Shown piece after piece: positions 10,901 to 22,776 of a stretch of DNA of 64,000 nt. The stretch spans positions 248,001-312,000 of the forward strand of contig JBAJFG010000149.1 in the NCBI GenBank assembly GCA_037903475.1, written 5' to 3'. The position numbers and the translations under genes are program-made. The notes beneath the pieces are model-generated. The model worked only from the letters and a program-made list of their open reading frames with translations, was not told where the DNA came from and made no database searches. Within the stretch, counting starts at the first letter, position 1. Each line of letters starts with the position of its first letter. The DNA is from Ancylostoma caninum (lineage: Eukaryota; Nematoda; Chromadorea; Rhabditida; Ancylostomatidae).

Positions 10901-13710
10901 TTTCCAGCCTATCCCTCTGTCTATGTGCATGATTCTTCCTTTCTTTTTCTTCCTCACAAAAATATACATTCCTCCTGAACCGCTCATAATTTCAGCTGTC
11001 GTTATTTTCGCCGCCGCTGCTGGTGTCATGGTCGGTGGAATGGTGATCCGCAAGCTCAAACTACAGGTAGTCATCGCGCTCTCATTTTCCTAGCAGTTTT
11101 CCCAGCTCACGCTGAGACTGCCATTTAAAAATCATTTGGCAGAAGCAAACTCTATTTAAAAGTCTAAGTCTTCAGAAAACATTTGATTAACTTTTTTAGT
11201 TATTCCATTATATTAATTAATCTTGTCAAAAGTTCGTCGTTGAAGGTTGGAGGAATGCTCAAGATGATTGTTGTGTGCCATCTGATCGCGCTGATCTTCA
11301 CCACCGGTTTGCTGGTGCACTGTCCCCAGCGAAGCTTCGTCGGAATCAACACCGAATACAATGATTTGTGAGTTCAGCTGAACCTAGGCGCCTGCAATAT
11401 CCTAGAAAAAAATGAATGTTCCAGAACTATTCATACGAACATCGACATTGATGTGAAGGCAAAATGCAATCAGGACTGCTATTGTAAGGTAAGCTCATAT
11501 ACAGTCCAAGGGTGGATGTGGTGTGCATTCTGTACTAGGGTTGTGCTCAATAATTTTGCATGGGTTGCCTCCTCTCCAGCGCCCTTGTCAAAGCTCTGGT
11601 TTCCAGGATGAGTTCAATCCAATTTGCGAGGAGGACACGGGTCGAATGTATTTTTCACCATGCTATGCTGGATGCAGAGATAAACAAGAGGAACATGGAG
11701 TACGTTTCTTTGCTCTTTGTTGTTTTCTTTGTTATTTTACTTCTTTAACGCTGAATGCACAGAATAGCACGAAGTACCTATGATAACAAAATTAGCAGTA
11801 TAGTGCCGATCAATCACTCATATGTCCGGTCTGGTTTGCCGCGCAGCATCACCTGCGCGGCGTGGTCTAGGCGTTGTGGTTATCGGGCGTTGCCGCTATC
11901 TATGTTTTGTTTATGTACTTTCTTTTGGGTTGGAAACAAAAGCATCAAGAAAAAACGATGGAGATGTAAGAAAAACATCATTATCAGAAATGTCCGCCAA
12001 GCAGAGCTGATCTGCCGCGCCGCATGCATGGTGCAGTGCGGCAGGCCAGACGGTATTCACTGATACAAAAGTGATTGACCGGCACTGTGTACACAGTGGT
12101 ATCCCTGTCAGCACTACTTGTTGTTCCGTTTGGTTTTCGTGTTGATTGTCTGTTCTCTTAATTGAAATCTAATCGAATCTTTAATAACTTCAGAAGAGCA
12201 TTTGGTCGGACTGTAGTTGTCTTCAAGAGAATTTCACCACCAATCCAGTGATCCTCCATTCAGACACGCTCGTTCAAGGGTTAGCCATTTGTTCTACTGC
12301 AAGCACTTATTAGCAAAAGTAACTAAAGACTATAGAGTCTTCTACATCCAAGACCACTTCCACTGATCAGGCAATGCTTTCAGATACTGCAACATCGACT
12401 GCGGTCATAGTGTCTACATCTTGATGGTTACCCTGTTCATAACGGTAGTTGCAAGTTTTGCATCGGGAATCCCTACCCAGCAGGTTTGTTCACTTTTCAT
12501 ATGGTTTTTTCTGGAGCCTTAGGACAAGGCTAGTATTTTAGATTATGCTCCGAGTTGTACCATTCGACCAGAGGACTCTGGCGCTCGGAATCAATTGGAC
12601 ATTTTTGAGACTTCTAGGTGAGCGAGCCATTTCTAAAATCTGAACATCAAGGGGATTCGTGGAGTTTACTACAATGTTATGGCTTTCGGTAGAGCTCTTG
12701 GCGGATGCGCCGAGACCGCACGCAAGCAAAGCCGCCTAAAAAGTGCCTCTCGACATTATTCTCAAGTCTTTAAACTGTAGGATAGCGCACTGGTGCACCA
12801 ACATTTAACGAGTTTCTATCGGTGAACTTAAGGATTGACGAAAATACATCGTGTGGTACCCCAGGCTGCTTAGGAGACTGAGTGGCTCAGGTTAAACCCC
12901 CTAGTGACTCGGTCACTGACTTCAAGTACTGTCCTCATGGCGAGCTTGAATCAGGGTAAGGCAGCTGTATCGGCAACATCCAAGCGAGAGGCTTATTCTT
13001 TTCAAAAGAGAACAGTAGACACTAAAGCAACAACCAAGCACAACGTAGAGCTCATAAATTAGTACTCCATGTTAAACCATCGCGGAAAGATATGTGTCAA
13101 CTCACTATACAGAACCCGCAGTGAATTTGAGCTACCTATTCGAAATCAGCTTGAAAATTGCACATCGCGTCACGCATGGCCGCTTCGACCAAGCATACCT
13201 TCCTCGTAAGCTACCCCACTATATATTTCTCATTCATCTAGTTTCACACTTTGACCACAAATATCTGCGAAGAGCGTTTCCTTAGGATTTTTCCTTCTAT
13301 CTAGAGTTTTAGGCTTCATTCCTGGCGGAATCCTCTTCGGTATGATGATCGACATTGCATGCCTGGACTGGGAGGAAAAATGTGGTACACAGCAGAGCTG
13401 CCGTGTCTACGACCCAACGAAGTTGAGTTGGACCATCACTGCTGTTGGTAAGTTGCGTTAAATCTTCGATAGTTTAGAAAATGCCCAGAAACCCCTGACA
13501 ACCGGGTGTTTTGCAGCGATCGTGTGCAAACTGCTGTCGATCCTGGCGACAATCCTTGGTTACATGACCTATCGACCAACGGATCTCGACAATGCCGCGT
13601 CCATCCATACGGTGGACTCGCACGGAGCTCTTCAACTGGTGGTGAACGACGACAGACCACCCGAGGAGTTTGGACCCAAAAAGAAGTCTGTGGAAAAATC
13701 TGTGGATTGA
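4926..13710 (+). CDS. Organic anion transporting polypeptide (SLCO/OATP family), 19 exons, 686 aa
   Basis: Predicted plasma-membrane sodium-independent carrier for amphipathic organic anions. Exons: 4926-5023, 5824-5902, 5961-6028, 6687-6769, 7647-7791, 8082-8257, 8939-9035, 9206-9362, 9434-9505, 9565-9709, 10996-11066, 11246-11367, 11425-11488, 11607-11699, 12194-12279, 12384-12483, 12542-12617, 13313-13447, 13517-13710. All junction phases agree and the sum is 2061 nt, a normal family length. The N-terminus is acidic and cytosolic (MERYDTGNFEASDEELKDKS). TM1 follows SCTPAWLQRF, then FPVGLSTLEKRF, as in animal OATPs. The superfamily signature DPRWIGAWWVGFL is at residues 256-268. A Cys-rich Kazal-like loop spans about 450-521 (CNQDCYCK, CYAGC, CSCLQ, YCNIDCGH). 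The last TM segment is in the final exon, followed by a polar tail ending KKSVEKSVD. About 12 TM segments are expected. Introns are mostly under 1 kb and filled with repeats. The exon-12 acceptor (ttgaag) is weak; all others are good. Confidence 0.95.
6265..6369. repeat. Small palindromic element in OATP intron 3
   Basis: Left arm atgcatcattgaggttac (from 6265) and right arm gtaatctcaatgatgcat (ending about 6368) are inverted repeats with few mismatches, separated by about 70 nt. Similar words (gatgcatcattgaaattac, then gggtaaac) recur near 51126-51200 and, more diverged, near 50368-50500. This suggests a dispersed foldback family. Confidence 0.55.
9845..10062. repeat. TTCGAA-rich minisatellite in OATP intron 10
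   Basis: Degenerate units built from cgaattttcgaa, ttcgaatttttgcgaacc and related words repeat across about 220 nt of the largest OATP intron (9710-10995). The units are nearly self-complementary, so both strands give long spurious open frames rich in RIFE and KFG residues. A faint copy of the words occurs near 18550-18590. Confidence 0.7.
11802..12087. mobile_element. MITE-like element in OATP intron 14
   Basis: Left end agtgccgatcaatcac and right end gtgattgaccggcact are terminal inverted repeats (one mismatch). Just inside are GC-rich words (ccggtctggtttgccgcgc and its near complement gcggcaggccagacgg). The element is about 286 bp, non-coding, and lies between two well-supported exons. 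No clear target-site duplication was found. Confidence 0.65.
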
Positions 13711-14287
13711 CATAGGATCCCATGGATGTTGCTAAATGTTAAGTTATATGTATTTGGATCGAAGTGTTGAACTCCTAGAGAACTCCGCAGTTTCATACGT
13801 GTATTTGCTTGTTGCCTAAGAAATCTCCTCAGCCAACTAAGTATTCTGAAGACCAAATCACTTCGCCAGATGACGTTCACACACCAGGCCGGTTTTCGTG
13901 GTGCATTAGATCTTTCTCCTTGTTTTTTCTTCTTTGTTTGGATGTACGACTTCAGGTGTTTTTGTGTCTCGCTTTACTCAGCCAGTGATTCAGACTTCTT
14001 GTCACTTACTAGGTCATTCCGCCTACATCAAAGTCATTGAGTTGTATGCCTTCACTAGTTTCACGTTCATCCCAGTTTTCACTTGCCAATGTTGCGTTCA
14101 TTCCCTCATTGTTTGCCTTTGTTTCGCCTATAACGATTGTGTATAGATCAAAGATCATTATATGTTAATATGAAGATTGTTTTGAACACTTTGTTCTGTT
14201 TTGGGCTCGGGAACGACTTCGGTTCAAGAGGTATGTATGGTTATACATAAGAGGATGAACAACTCAGAACTCAACAACGAAGCAGTG
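13711..14287. other. 3' flank and probable 3' UTR of the OATP gene
   Basis: Follows the TGA of the OATP gene. No AATAAA was seen in the first few hundred bases, so the cleavage site cannot be placed. No other gene is recognised. Confidence 0.4.
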
Positions 14288-14370
14288 AAAACAAGTTGTC
14301 GACAAGCTTTTCGGGCGAACAACTTGTCGACAAGGAAGTGTGAAAACAACTTGTCGACAAGCTTTTGGGG
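14288..14370 (+). repeat. Three-copy short repeat with palindromic core TTGTCGACAAG
   Basis: The word acaacttgtcgacaagctt (or a one-base variant) occurs three times with about 28-nt spacing. The core cttgtcgacaag is perfectly self-complementary. No gene overlaps it. Confidence 0.7.
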
Positions 14371-17300
14371 AAGCAAGTTTCAGATGCGATCAGAAACTTG
14401 TTTTTGGGGTTCTGAGAACACGTGTCAAAACATTTATTCAAAAGCTAATGTGTTTCCATTCCCTAGGAAACGCTAAAGATTCCACATTTTTCTCCACCTT
14501 GTTTTGCTTTCCGGACTACCTTGTTTGGTTTGTTCATACAGTACTGGCAAGTAGATATCAGCTTTAGAATCTGTTAACTTGAGTTCGTAATATGCCCATT
14601 GATCTAGCTCAGTTTCACTAGGAAAATTCCTGCTTGAAATGATACGGCGTCTATGGCGCTTATTGTTAGCTGAGAGCACTTTGATTATCTAATCCTTCAG
14701 CAGCTGCAGCGAACATTTATCATTCCCCCTTTTAGACTTTGGACGAGTCGAATTGTTAGAAGGGAAAGTTTTGTGGCGGTGAGCAGCAGCCTTTGTGTAG
14801 TGGTTCAGAGGGTTTGATTGACTACAAAATTTGCGAATGCAGAGGTTTGCCTTCACATGCCACTAGAATTTCTTATTGGAAAGTCACTCGTGAGACGCAG
14901 ATAGGAATTCCTCTCCCGCTCTTGAGGGAGCAAATGGAGAAACAGTAGCTTACAGTAGTAGACCTCGAGAGAAAAAAAAGGGTAGGTGCATATAGAGACA
15001 CTATGTAGTATAGGATAGAAGAGTAAGTCCATTCTTATCTTGCGTTCCCTCAAATCCCCACAGTTATTTCGCCTGGGAGTCTTCGGCATTGGGTGAGTAC
15101 AACAGAATTTAGCAGGAACAGAATAACACAGCACTGCTCTTTAACGCGCAGTAAGAAGTGTGTAGAAAAAGGGGGGATGATACAATTGAGCACTTTAGGC
15201 GCGGGGGGAGGGGTGACATGCGGCTATGATAGCGAACAAGCCTCACGTAAAGTGCGCGCTATATGATGCTGCTCTTGTCTAGAACAGGTTCATTCTGTTG
15301 TTGTTCATGGTGCTTCATGGCCTTAAGACTGGGTTTCGGGCTACCTTTATTCAAAAAAAAAACACACCAAAGTTTATGGCAGGATCAGCTAGAATGTCAC
15401 ATTTTCACGCTTTTCCGCAGCCTAGTTATGAAGATTTGGGAGTTATAAACTCCCTTCAGCCATGGAGCAGTCTTGCAAGTAACTTCAGTAATGAGTTTAG
15501 TAACTTCAGGAGTAAACGTTCTTCCAGAAAGGTACAAGCTTTCAATTTTGAACCACCGCCTATGTGGCGGCCATGAGCTTTCTTAGAAACAAAAGCACAG
15601 TTCAGGGAGTGGGAAGAGAATTCTGAAAAAGACTGTGAGGATATTAACAGCTGCTATAATGAATGCAACTAAACCACTGATCGCGCTGCGTTCTTGGCAA
15701 CTACGTATGGTAAAAAGCTGGTAACGTGGATTTGGAACGGAAACACTACTGGTCTCCCCATAGCAAGCCACAATTTTTACTTTAATCCCTCTTATGAGCA
15801 TTTCAGCGAAATTCTCTGGGAGAGAGGCTATGGAGGGGCAGAAGCCAAGCCAATTTCTTAAGTTGGTGCAAAAGTTCTGTCGTTTTTCCTTTGTCGGCTT
15901 TATTTCTTCCCCAACTTTATCGAACTGCAACCTCAACCAGAGGTATAATTTCTATGATTACCAAGAACCACTTCTTATTTTTGAGAATGCCCCTGGCGCA
16001 CTATGTTCAAACACGAGAGCAGGCAAAGCGGAAAAGCCAGAGACTGCCATTTTTCACTCAGTATGTGTGGCGGTGATTTTGTTGGTTAGCAACAGTTTTT
16101 GGCGCTAGGGGAAGGTGGCAGTCATACCGCAAAATTATTAAAGAATGCGATGGGTGGTGAATGTCAGCAACGTTATCGAGATTTGATCCAGGTCTTGGGA
16201 GCAAATTTTACCAGATTTCGGGAGCGCAGAAGATGGACCTTTACGCATCTTAAGCGTTTTTCTTTTGAAGCATCTTCTTCAGAGTCTTCATTCCTTTTCC
16301 AAACCCCGACATCTCGGAGGGTAACTTTTTTCTGGTCGGTGATGTGCTGCTACGGCTGTTCGACAGCAGATATGTATTATAGAAGAGCCCAAATATGGCA
16401 CTTGCCAACTCCTCGCCAGCTACATACAATATGGGCTTCACCTCGAGATTTAGTGCGAGGTGCCTCAATTTTGGTGTAGTGAAAAATGCACCTTTACTGG
16501 AAAGATATGTAGAACTGTACAGTCCCACATTCAGCTAAGGAAGATCCTTTAACTGGGACATCGGATTTCTTCGTTTAAAACACTGTGTTGGCCAGACCTT
16601 TTCCTAATGCAATATCTCCTTGGAGAGCAAGAACACTTTTGTTCCAGATAATGCAAATTCATTTATTTACTTGTGTATCTATTTATTCATTTATTCGTTT
16701 ATGTTATTTGTTTATTATTTAGATGAATAAAGGCGTGCTGAAATTTCCCTCCATGCATCTTCTGGTATGCTCCACTCTTTCCAGCTCCCTCCTCCCTATA
16801 AATTTTACAGTATAGCAAAAATCTACTAATAATGGCGATCGCAACGGCTCTTGGTTTGAAGAAATATCTGAAGATTGAGTTGAAATACATAGGTATCTTG
16901 GAATGTGTCCCTTAAAAACTGCCATTGTTTTTTGGGACAGTTATTATGTATATCAATATTATGCACACATACTCATCTAGAAGGGGTTGTACGCCAAACA
17001 TTTTTCTTCTGTCCAAGTTCACATATCCTCATGTGCGAGTAGGTTGTGCAAGAACTTTTCTATGGACACAACCGTTAGAGAACAGTGAGGCTCAATAAAG
17101 AGAATAATTAAGTTCAAATATTTGAGAACAGAGTAGCGATAAGTATTTCTGCAACTTGGGTAACGGTCTACTCGAATCTAGCCTGAGCAAACATAATAAA
17201 TTTGAGCGAGTTGAGTCACATGTATCTGATAGAAAGTATAGCAAGCATTTGTGATTATCTTCATAGTTTCAGACGACGATTGGGGGAACTGTTCGTAGAA

Positions 17301-17633
17301 TTTTCAGAAACATGTAGTTTTTTCTACCAATAGATGGGATGATAACCAATGCCTCGCTGGAAGCATTGCGTCATACTTGCTAAGAACTAGCCCACAATTT
17401 CCTCTATGCTCAGTTAAACTCACTTCGTTTATTGCATATGCCGGGGATAATGTCCTCCATATCTACACTAGAATGGCTCCAAACGACGCAATCACCGTCC
17501 GATGCTGGCGGACACTAAGTTCCGTCTGGAATTTTTATATATGAAATGCATGCATTTTGTTCTCTTAAGCAATTTTTGCTAATTTTTTTTGCGGGATTGG
17601 GCAATAAGTTTGCACGGGTTTTCTTTCATCCTG
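14371..17633. other. Non-coding stretch, nothing recognised
   Basis: Open frames of up to 126 codons overlap on both strands without recognisable motifs or splice chains. No terminal inverted repeats were detected by eye. Confidence 0.4.
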
Positions 17634-17712
17634 CTTTTTTACTGGGATTTGAACCTCATTCGACCGCGTAACGCGGAAAATTTCGTAGCTATTGCTTCAC
17701 TCTTAACGAATG
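17634..17712 (-). repeat. tRNA-related sequence (tRNA pseudogene or SINE head)
   Basis: On the minus strand a perfect Pol III box B-like word ggttcaaatcc lies inside gaggttcaaatcccagt. It is preceded by a small hairpin (ccgcg, tta, cgcgg) where an anticodon arm could be. Acceptor and D-arm pairing is poor, so this is not an intact tRNA. It could be a decayed tRNA gene or the head of a tRNA-derived SINE. Confidence 0.35.
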
Positions 17713-19696
17713 TTATAATAGACACCCTCAATTTCTGCTACGCCTAGCTTTCTATCCATGAAGTGGTCCCTTCGATTTGACAGAAACGAACACATCCGAG
17801 TTGTCCTACTGCTCGACTTCAGTCTATCAAATGCAAATCAAAAAGCTAGAGAAAAGTAAGAACTCTAAAGGGAAACCATTACTGCTGAAAGGACAGCATA
17901 GAAGCGAATATGTGCTCCAGAGTAGTCAATTTTGGCCCAGAAGGTCCCCCTTGTTCTGAACCCGCAGCTTGCAGAATAATGAGACAATTATCCTCCAAGT
18001 TTTGCTGTGTAAGTACAAAAGAGTCATTACGGTTGTTAACTCTCAGCAACACCTGAGTTCAACTGAAATGCTTCGTAAAAAGCCTCGATACACTCACACC
18101 CGTACACTTGTCAGTACGAGGTGATCCTTCCCATTGTAAATGCGCGACTCCTCTGGGCAAAATTTGCAAAATGATAATGGAGATGAATGGGATCAGAGGT
18201 GATTTTACTCATGCAAACTCTATGAGCCGGAGAATACCTTCAGTCACCCGCTTCGTTCACTTTCTTAGGTTTTTTTATGGAGTTCCACTCAAGAGCTCTG
18301 TACAGTAGACTGTTACAAATTGAGCCATCTCAGACAATGTGGCTTACCACGAATATGCAAGTGAGGAATTGCTCTGCCTCTGACAGCACAATTAGAGAAG
18401 GAAAGGGGCTGTATGAACCACCTTGTTAGGATAAGCAGCACTGGAATTCGTGTAAATGCCTATGGATAACTACTAATCAAGTTCGTAACTATATAGCTAT
18501 CATGTCACATACATATGTAAGCGAGAGTTATGGGTGCTCTCGGAAATCTTTTTCGAATGTTCGAATTCTTGTGGACTACCGAACTGTCAAATATTTAACA
18601 GCTCAAATAAATATATGAGAGTTATTCAATCCGGTCAAAATTCTGATGCAGACGCTATCTGGTTGGGCACAGCAGTGATACCCAACGTAGGTAATCTTGT
18701 AGGCCAATCACATTTGATCCATTCAAGCTCCTTCTCCTAGAAGCGTTCACCCCTATGAGAGATCTAATAATGTTTAATGGCATACTACCAATCAAAATAT
18801 TTCGCTGAGTTAGACTTTTAGAAGTGGCGTCTACATGCGAACAGTTAACATTACCTAAAATTTCAAATTAACCCTGGAGGTGAGGGCTTTAGTCATTTTC
18901 TCGAAAAAGTTGGAATTTTTCAATGGGAAAAATCGGTTAATGAGAATAGCTAATTTGCAAAAAAAAAACGCTTCCAATGTGCCCACTTCGATGTCGGAAC
19001 ACAAGTTAGTTTTTTTATTATAGTAATACCTCTAGCTCAAAGCTTACTCGTGTGTTGGCTTCTCCCTTCCTATATTTGCCGCAATCCTCCTCTCAATTGG
19101 TCCCATAGGAGAGAAGCTTTAGAGCTGTAGGTAAAAAAAGAATGACGGATTGAAAATCTCAGAAAAAGCCCCGAGAGCTCCCAAACATCTAGCGAGGCAA
19201 TTTACAACGTTGTTCACGGTTTCTGTTTATTTGTAGTTTTTTTTTAAAGTTGGCTTCTGCATACTAGTGAAAATACGTACTCAGGATCGGATAAACTGAC
19301 AAAAAAACCTCCTTTCGTATTTCTGCACTTTTGCGCATTTTTCTAGGTTGATAACCAAAAATTTCGTGCAAGTAACGCAAGGAGGAAACCCTTCAGAAAC
19401 CTCGAAAATGAGGAAAAATGACAACCAAGTACCATATGATAAAACAAATTGTTTGAGTGTAAAGAAAAATTGGCTCTTGCCTTTCTTGGACTATTACGGG
19501 AAAATGTGGTTTCCTAAAAAAATTCAAGAAAAGGTTTTGAATTTTCCTTCTCTTTTCTTTACTATAATTCATTTAATTATGTATATTAATGGGAATGGCC
19601 AGGCATCGGAAGTACTTGTTCTTGGAAAATTGTATCCAGCCATCATTATGGTAGTGTCATCATAACATCTCAAGAGTAGCAAATAACTGTAATCAC
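17713..19696. other. Non-coding stretch, nothing recognised
   Basis: AT-rich, with only short open frames and no supported exon or repeat apart from a few TTCGAA words near 18550. Confidence 0.4.
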
Positions 19697-19775
19697 ATGG
19701 TGGACGCGGCGGGTTTCGATCCCTTGGCATCGCGAGTGGTGGCGGCGACACATCGCACTGCGCCACGCCACAACG
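19697..19775 (-). repeat. tRNA-like sequence, probable tRNA-derived SINE head
   Basis: On the minus strand a box A-like word tggcgcagtgcg is followed about 40 nt later by a box B-like word ggatcgaaacc flanked by a short stem. The 5' word gtggcg and the 3' word gtccacc pair only partly, so an intact cloverleaf cannot be drawn. The spacing and both internal promoter boxes fit a tRNA-derived SINE or tRNA pseudogene. Confidence 0.5.
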
Positions 19776-20394
19776 TCGGTGGCTATGCCACAGCTTCACT
19801 GCTGGATGCGCAGAATTGTTAGTTTTTACTTCGGAAGTTACTTCTGGAGCTCCTCTTTTAATTTGGTCATGCATTTATTCTTTATTTTTTCTAAAATCCA
19901 ACAGTATCTGCAATTTTCAGGACAAGATATAATTTTCTTTTCCAAAACGTCCGACACTTCGATGTTGCATCTGATTTCCAGATTTTGCACCAGTTTTCAG
20001 TCATCCATGAGCACGCCAAGGTGTTTTATGTGCTGTAAATGTGAAAATGTAGTTGAAATAAGTAAATGTTGTCCTTGCTCATAATGCGAACCTGTACCAA
20101 GGTACGTTTCTCCAGCTACGTCATTTGGATAATGTTACATCACATTTTTTACGCTGGCGCCAAAGAGAGTAAGTACTCTTCATAGTCCAATTCCCTCTTA
20201 GGCTCTTTAGAATATTTGCGAAGAATCTCAATGACATTGAAAGTTGACGTCATTAGTGCAGCACGCCACCCTATATAACCATTCATTCGATGTGGCTTCT
20301 ATTTCAGGTGGTGTTCCTATGCTTCTTATCCATCTGGCTATATGTAGAGAAAGGCGCTTCTAGTTGTCATAGTTTGTCTGTCCTTCACCGTATA

Positions 20395-20520
20395 TCCTCA
20401 GGGAGGGCGTGCGTTTGGGCTCAGCCAAAAAAAAGGCGTGGCTGGCGGTGTCCCGCGGGTACGCACGCAGCGCGCCGCCGCTCAGTGACAGCCGGCGAGG
20501 CTCGCACAGAGGGGTGAAAT
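20395..20520 (+). repeat. Copy 1 of the GCGTTTGGGCTCAGC repeat family
   Basis: Begins with gcgtttgggctcagccaaaa and continues through GC-rich sequence to ctcagtgacagccg. The same framework occurs at 21411-21590 and, inverted, at 22157-22337. This copy lacks the perfect 15-18 bp internal hairpin of the other two. Confidence 0.6.
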
Positions 20521-21410
20521 TCTTAAATTGTAATTCTCATTTTCTCCAAAACTTTCCCATAGAAGGCTAGTTGCCATGCTGATCGCGGAATCGGTATCCA
20601 TTTTGTCAAATGACGTCACTTCTATCCATTTGAGGTCCTAATCTTCGTGCTCAGCCCGTGAAACAACCTCGCTGCACAATTTTTCAGGGAATTTCAGAAG
20701 CGTATCACATCTCTTTGATTTATTGAAATTTTCCGAATGGCCCCTTTGGGTGACAGTTTCATTTTGAATGTTTCGTAGTGGCAATTCATCGTTGTTAGTC
20801 AGTAAAAGTAGTGGAAGCACGCAACAGTCACATTCTTCTATGTGAGTCGGTGTAGCTGTCAGTTGAAGCATAGTAATAGCTGCATATCCATAGGGCATCA
20901 TTCGCCACGCTCCTTTTCTGGCTGAGCCGAAACACCTCGCCGCCTATCCTCAGGCGATAACACCGGGTCACCTTAGAGGGATTTACCGATTGAACCCTGC
21001 GCTATGCTCGGGCCATCCTGTGTTATTGCCTGGGTCACTAAGCGATTGGGAAATCGCTCGCTATTTCATCGCTACAGAGACGGTGAGCAGACTTCCTAAC
21101 GAAGATCTATCCGTTAACGAGAAGCTGGATTGTGAAATCGCTCTTTTGTTTTCAGTCAATTCTCCTTGATTGTTGTTATCAGCTGGCAGTCGCCAGTTCC
21201 AAGAAGATCTAGGCGAAATTGCCTACTTTCTAAGCAAAACCCACCCGGTCAAAAATTTTGCAAGTAATTCCGTGGTGTGATTTCGTACTTCTTCATTCTC
21301 CAAAATTGTGGTGGCACTCCAAGTGATTCATACTGCGACGCCGCTGAGTTATAGTTTCCAGACGTGAGTATAGCAAAAACTCTGCTTTGGTGTTTTCCGC
21401 GGCGGCGGGG

Positions 21411-21590
21411 CGTTTGGGCTCAGCTAAAAAAGGTGTGAATATCCGCGTGGCTAACGATGCCTCGCGGATATTCACACGTTGCGCATCCACCAAGTGACAG
21501 CCGCGCAGACCCGAGCAAAGGGGCGTGGTCGCAACGCGTTCGACCGAAGGCCCCTATCACGAGCGCGATCGAGGCTCGCCGCGCGGCGGG
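21411..21590 (+). repeat. Copy 2 of the GCGTTTGGGCTCAGC family, left arm of a foldback
   Basis: About 180 nt closely matching the reverse complement of 22157-22337. It contains a perfect hairpin: gtgtgaatatccgcg at 21433-21447 and cgcggatattcacac at 21463-21477. GC content is far higher than the flanks. The inverted arms are separated by about 566 nt of ordinary AT-rich DNA. Confidence 0.8.
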
Positions 21591-22156
21591 ATAACTATCC
21601 ATTTCAAGTGATACACAAATAATCAGCCTTGAATTCGCTTAGCATCAGGCACATGCCGAAATCCTACCTAGATTATGAAATATCCATATCTCTGTTTTAC
21701 AAAACTTGAAAGGAATGATAACCTGTTTCACGTGAAATCTGGCATTATAAACTCTATTTGTTAGTGTAGGAATGAAACGCATCTGCAGTATGTTTGGGAC
21801 CGAATGAAAATCGAATAACACAGTTCATTCAACTATAGTTTGTTCAGTTTAGAGCCACCATCCGAAAAGTTGCAGGGTTGAGAAGAATTCAAGTACCAAA
21901 ACCTTGTGGTCATCCATCATGACTTGTAATTATGTTTGTGCTTCGGAAATCTGAAGCGATGCAAAGCAATGGAAAATACAGAACGTTTTTTGGGAGAAAT
22001 GTGTCGAAGAATTCCAATTTCAAGTGCAACCCTGTGTTTGAACGTGTTGCGTCTTATGACGCACGCACACGCAATCGCGAAGATGCATCTACGCTCTGAT
22101 GCACACGCACAAGCACGGAGCAGTCACGGCCGCGCGCGACGTCGTTGTCCGAGTTT

Positions 22157-22337
22157 CCCGCCGCGCGGCGAGCCTCGATTGCGCTCGTGGTAGGGATCTC
22201 CGGTCGAACGCGTTACGACCACGCCCCTTTGCTTGAGCCTGCACGGCTGTCACTTGGTGGATGCGCAAGGTGTGAATATCCGCGAGGCATCGTTAGCCAC
22301 GCGGATATTCACACCTTTTTTAGCTGAGCCCAAACGC
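22157..22337 (-). repeat. Copy 3 of the GCGTTTGGGCTCAGC family, right arm of a foldback
   Basis: Reverse-complement counterpart of 21411-21590. Its internal hairpin is an 18-bp perfect inverted repeat (aaggtgtgaatatccgcg at 22267-22284 with its complement at 22300-22317). Open frames here on both strands are by-products of this repeat. Confidence 0.8.
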
Positions 22338-22776
22338 GCGCCCTCCTCCTTTGTCTTTTAGGTGCGTGTTGCTAAACACAATTGGTTGAACTCCGTTAAA
22401 CACTTTGTAAGATAATTTGAAGCATTTTATTTGTATCATTCAAATCAGCTGACTATAGTCGGTAGGTGCAAAATGTACTAATATCGCAGGATCAAAAATG
22501 TGTTGAAACTTTCTTTTCGAGATGATATGATTTGCAAGATATAAAAATGATTCTAAAAATGTTGTTGTAGCACGTATGGATCCATTTTTTATATTTCTGG
22601 TGAGTACACATTGGAGAATGGGGCAGATGTATTATAATCACTAAATTATGTTTTAAATTGGTGCCTTGGTTTTCCGCTTTCTTAAAGTCCGGTAATGTTC
22701 TTCTTATGTGCTATAAAACCTCTTTAGAGCAAATCGTGGTGGTCTCTGGCATAGGTATAAACGATGCACTAAGCAC

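Noticed and set aside
10845..11093. 82-codon frame starting MEVLTKGIHIKLL
   Set aside because: Only its last part is OATP exon 11 (10996-11066); the rest is intron read-through.
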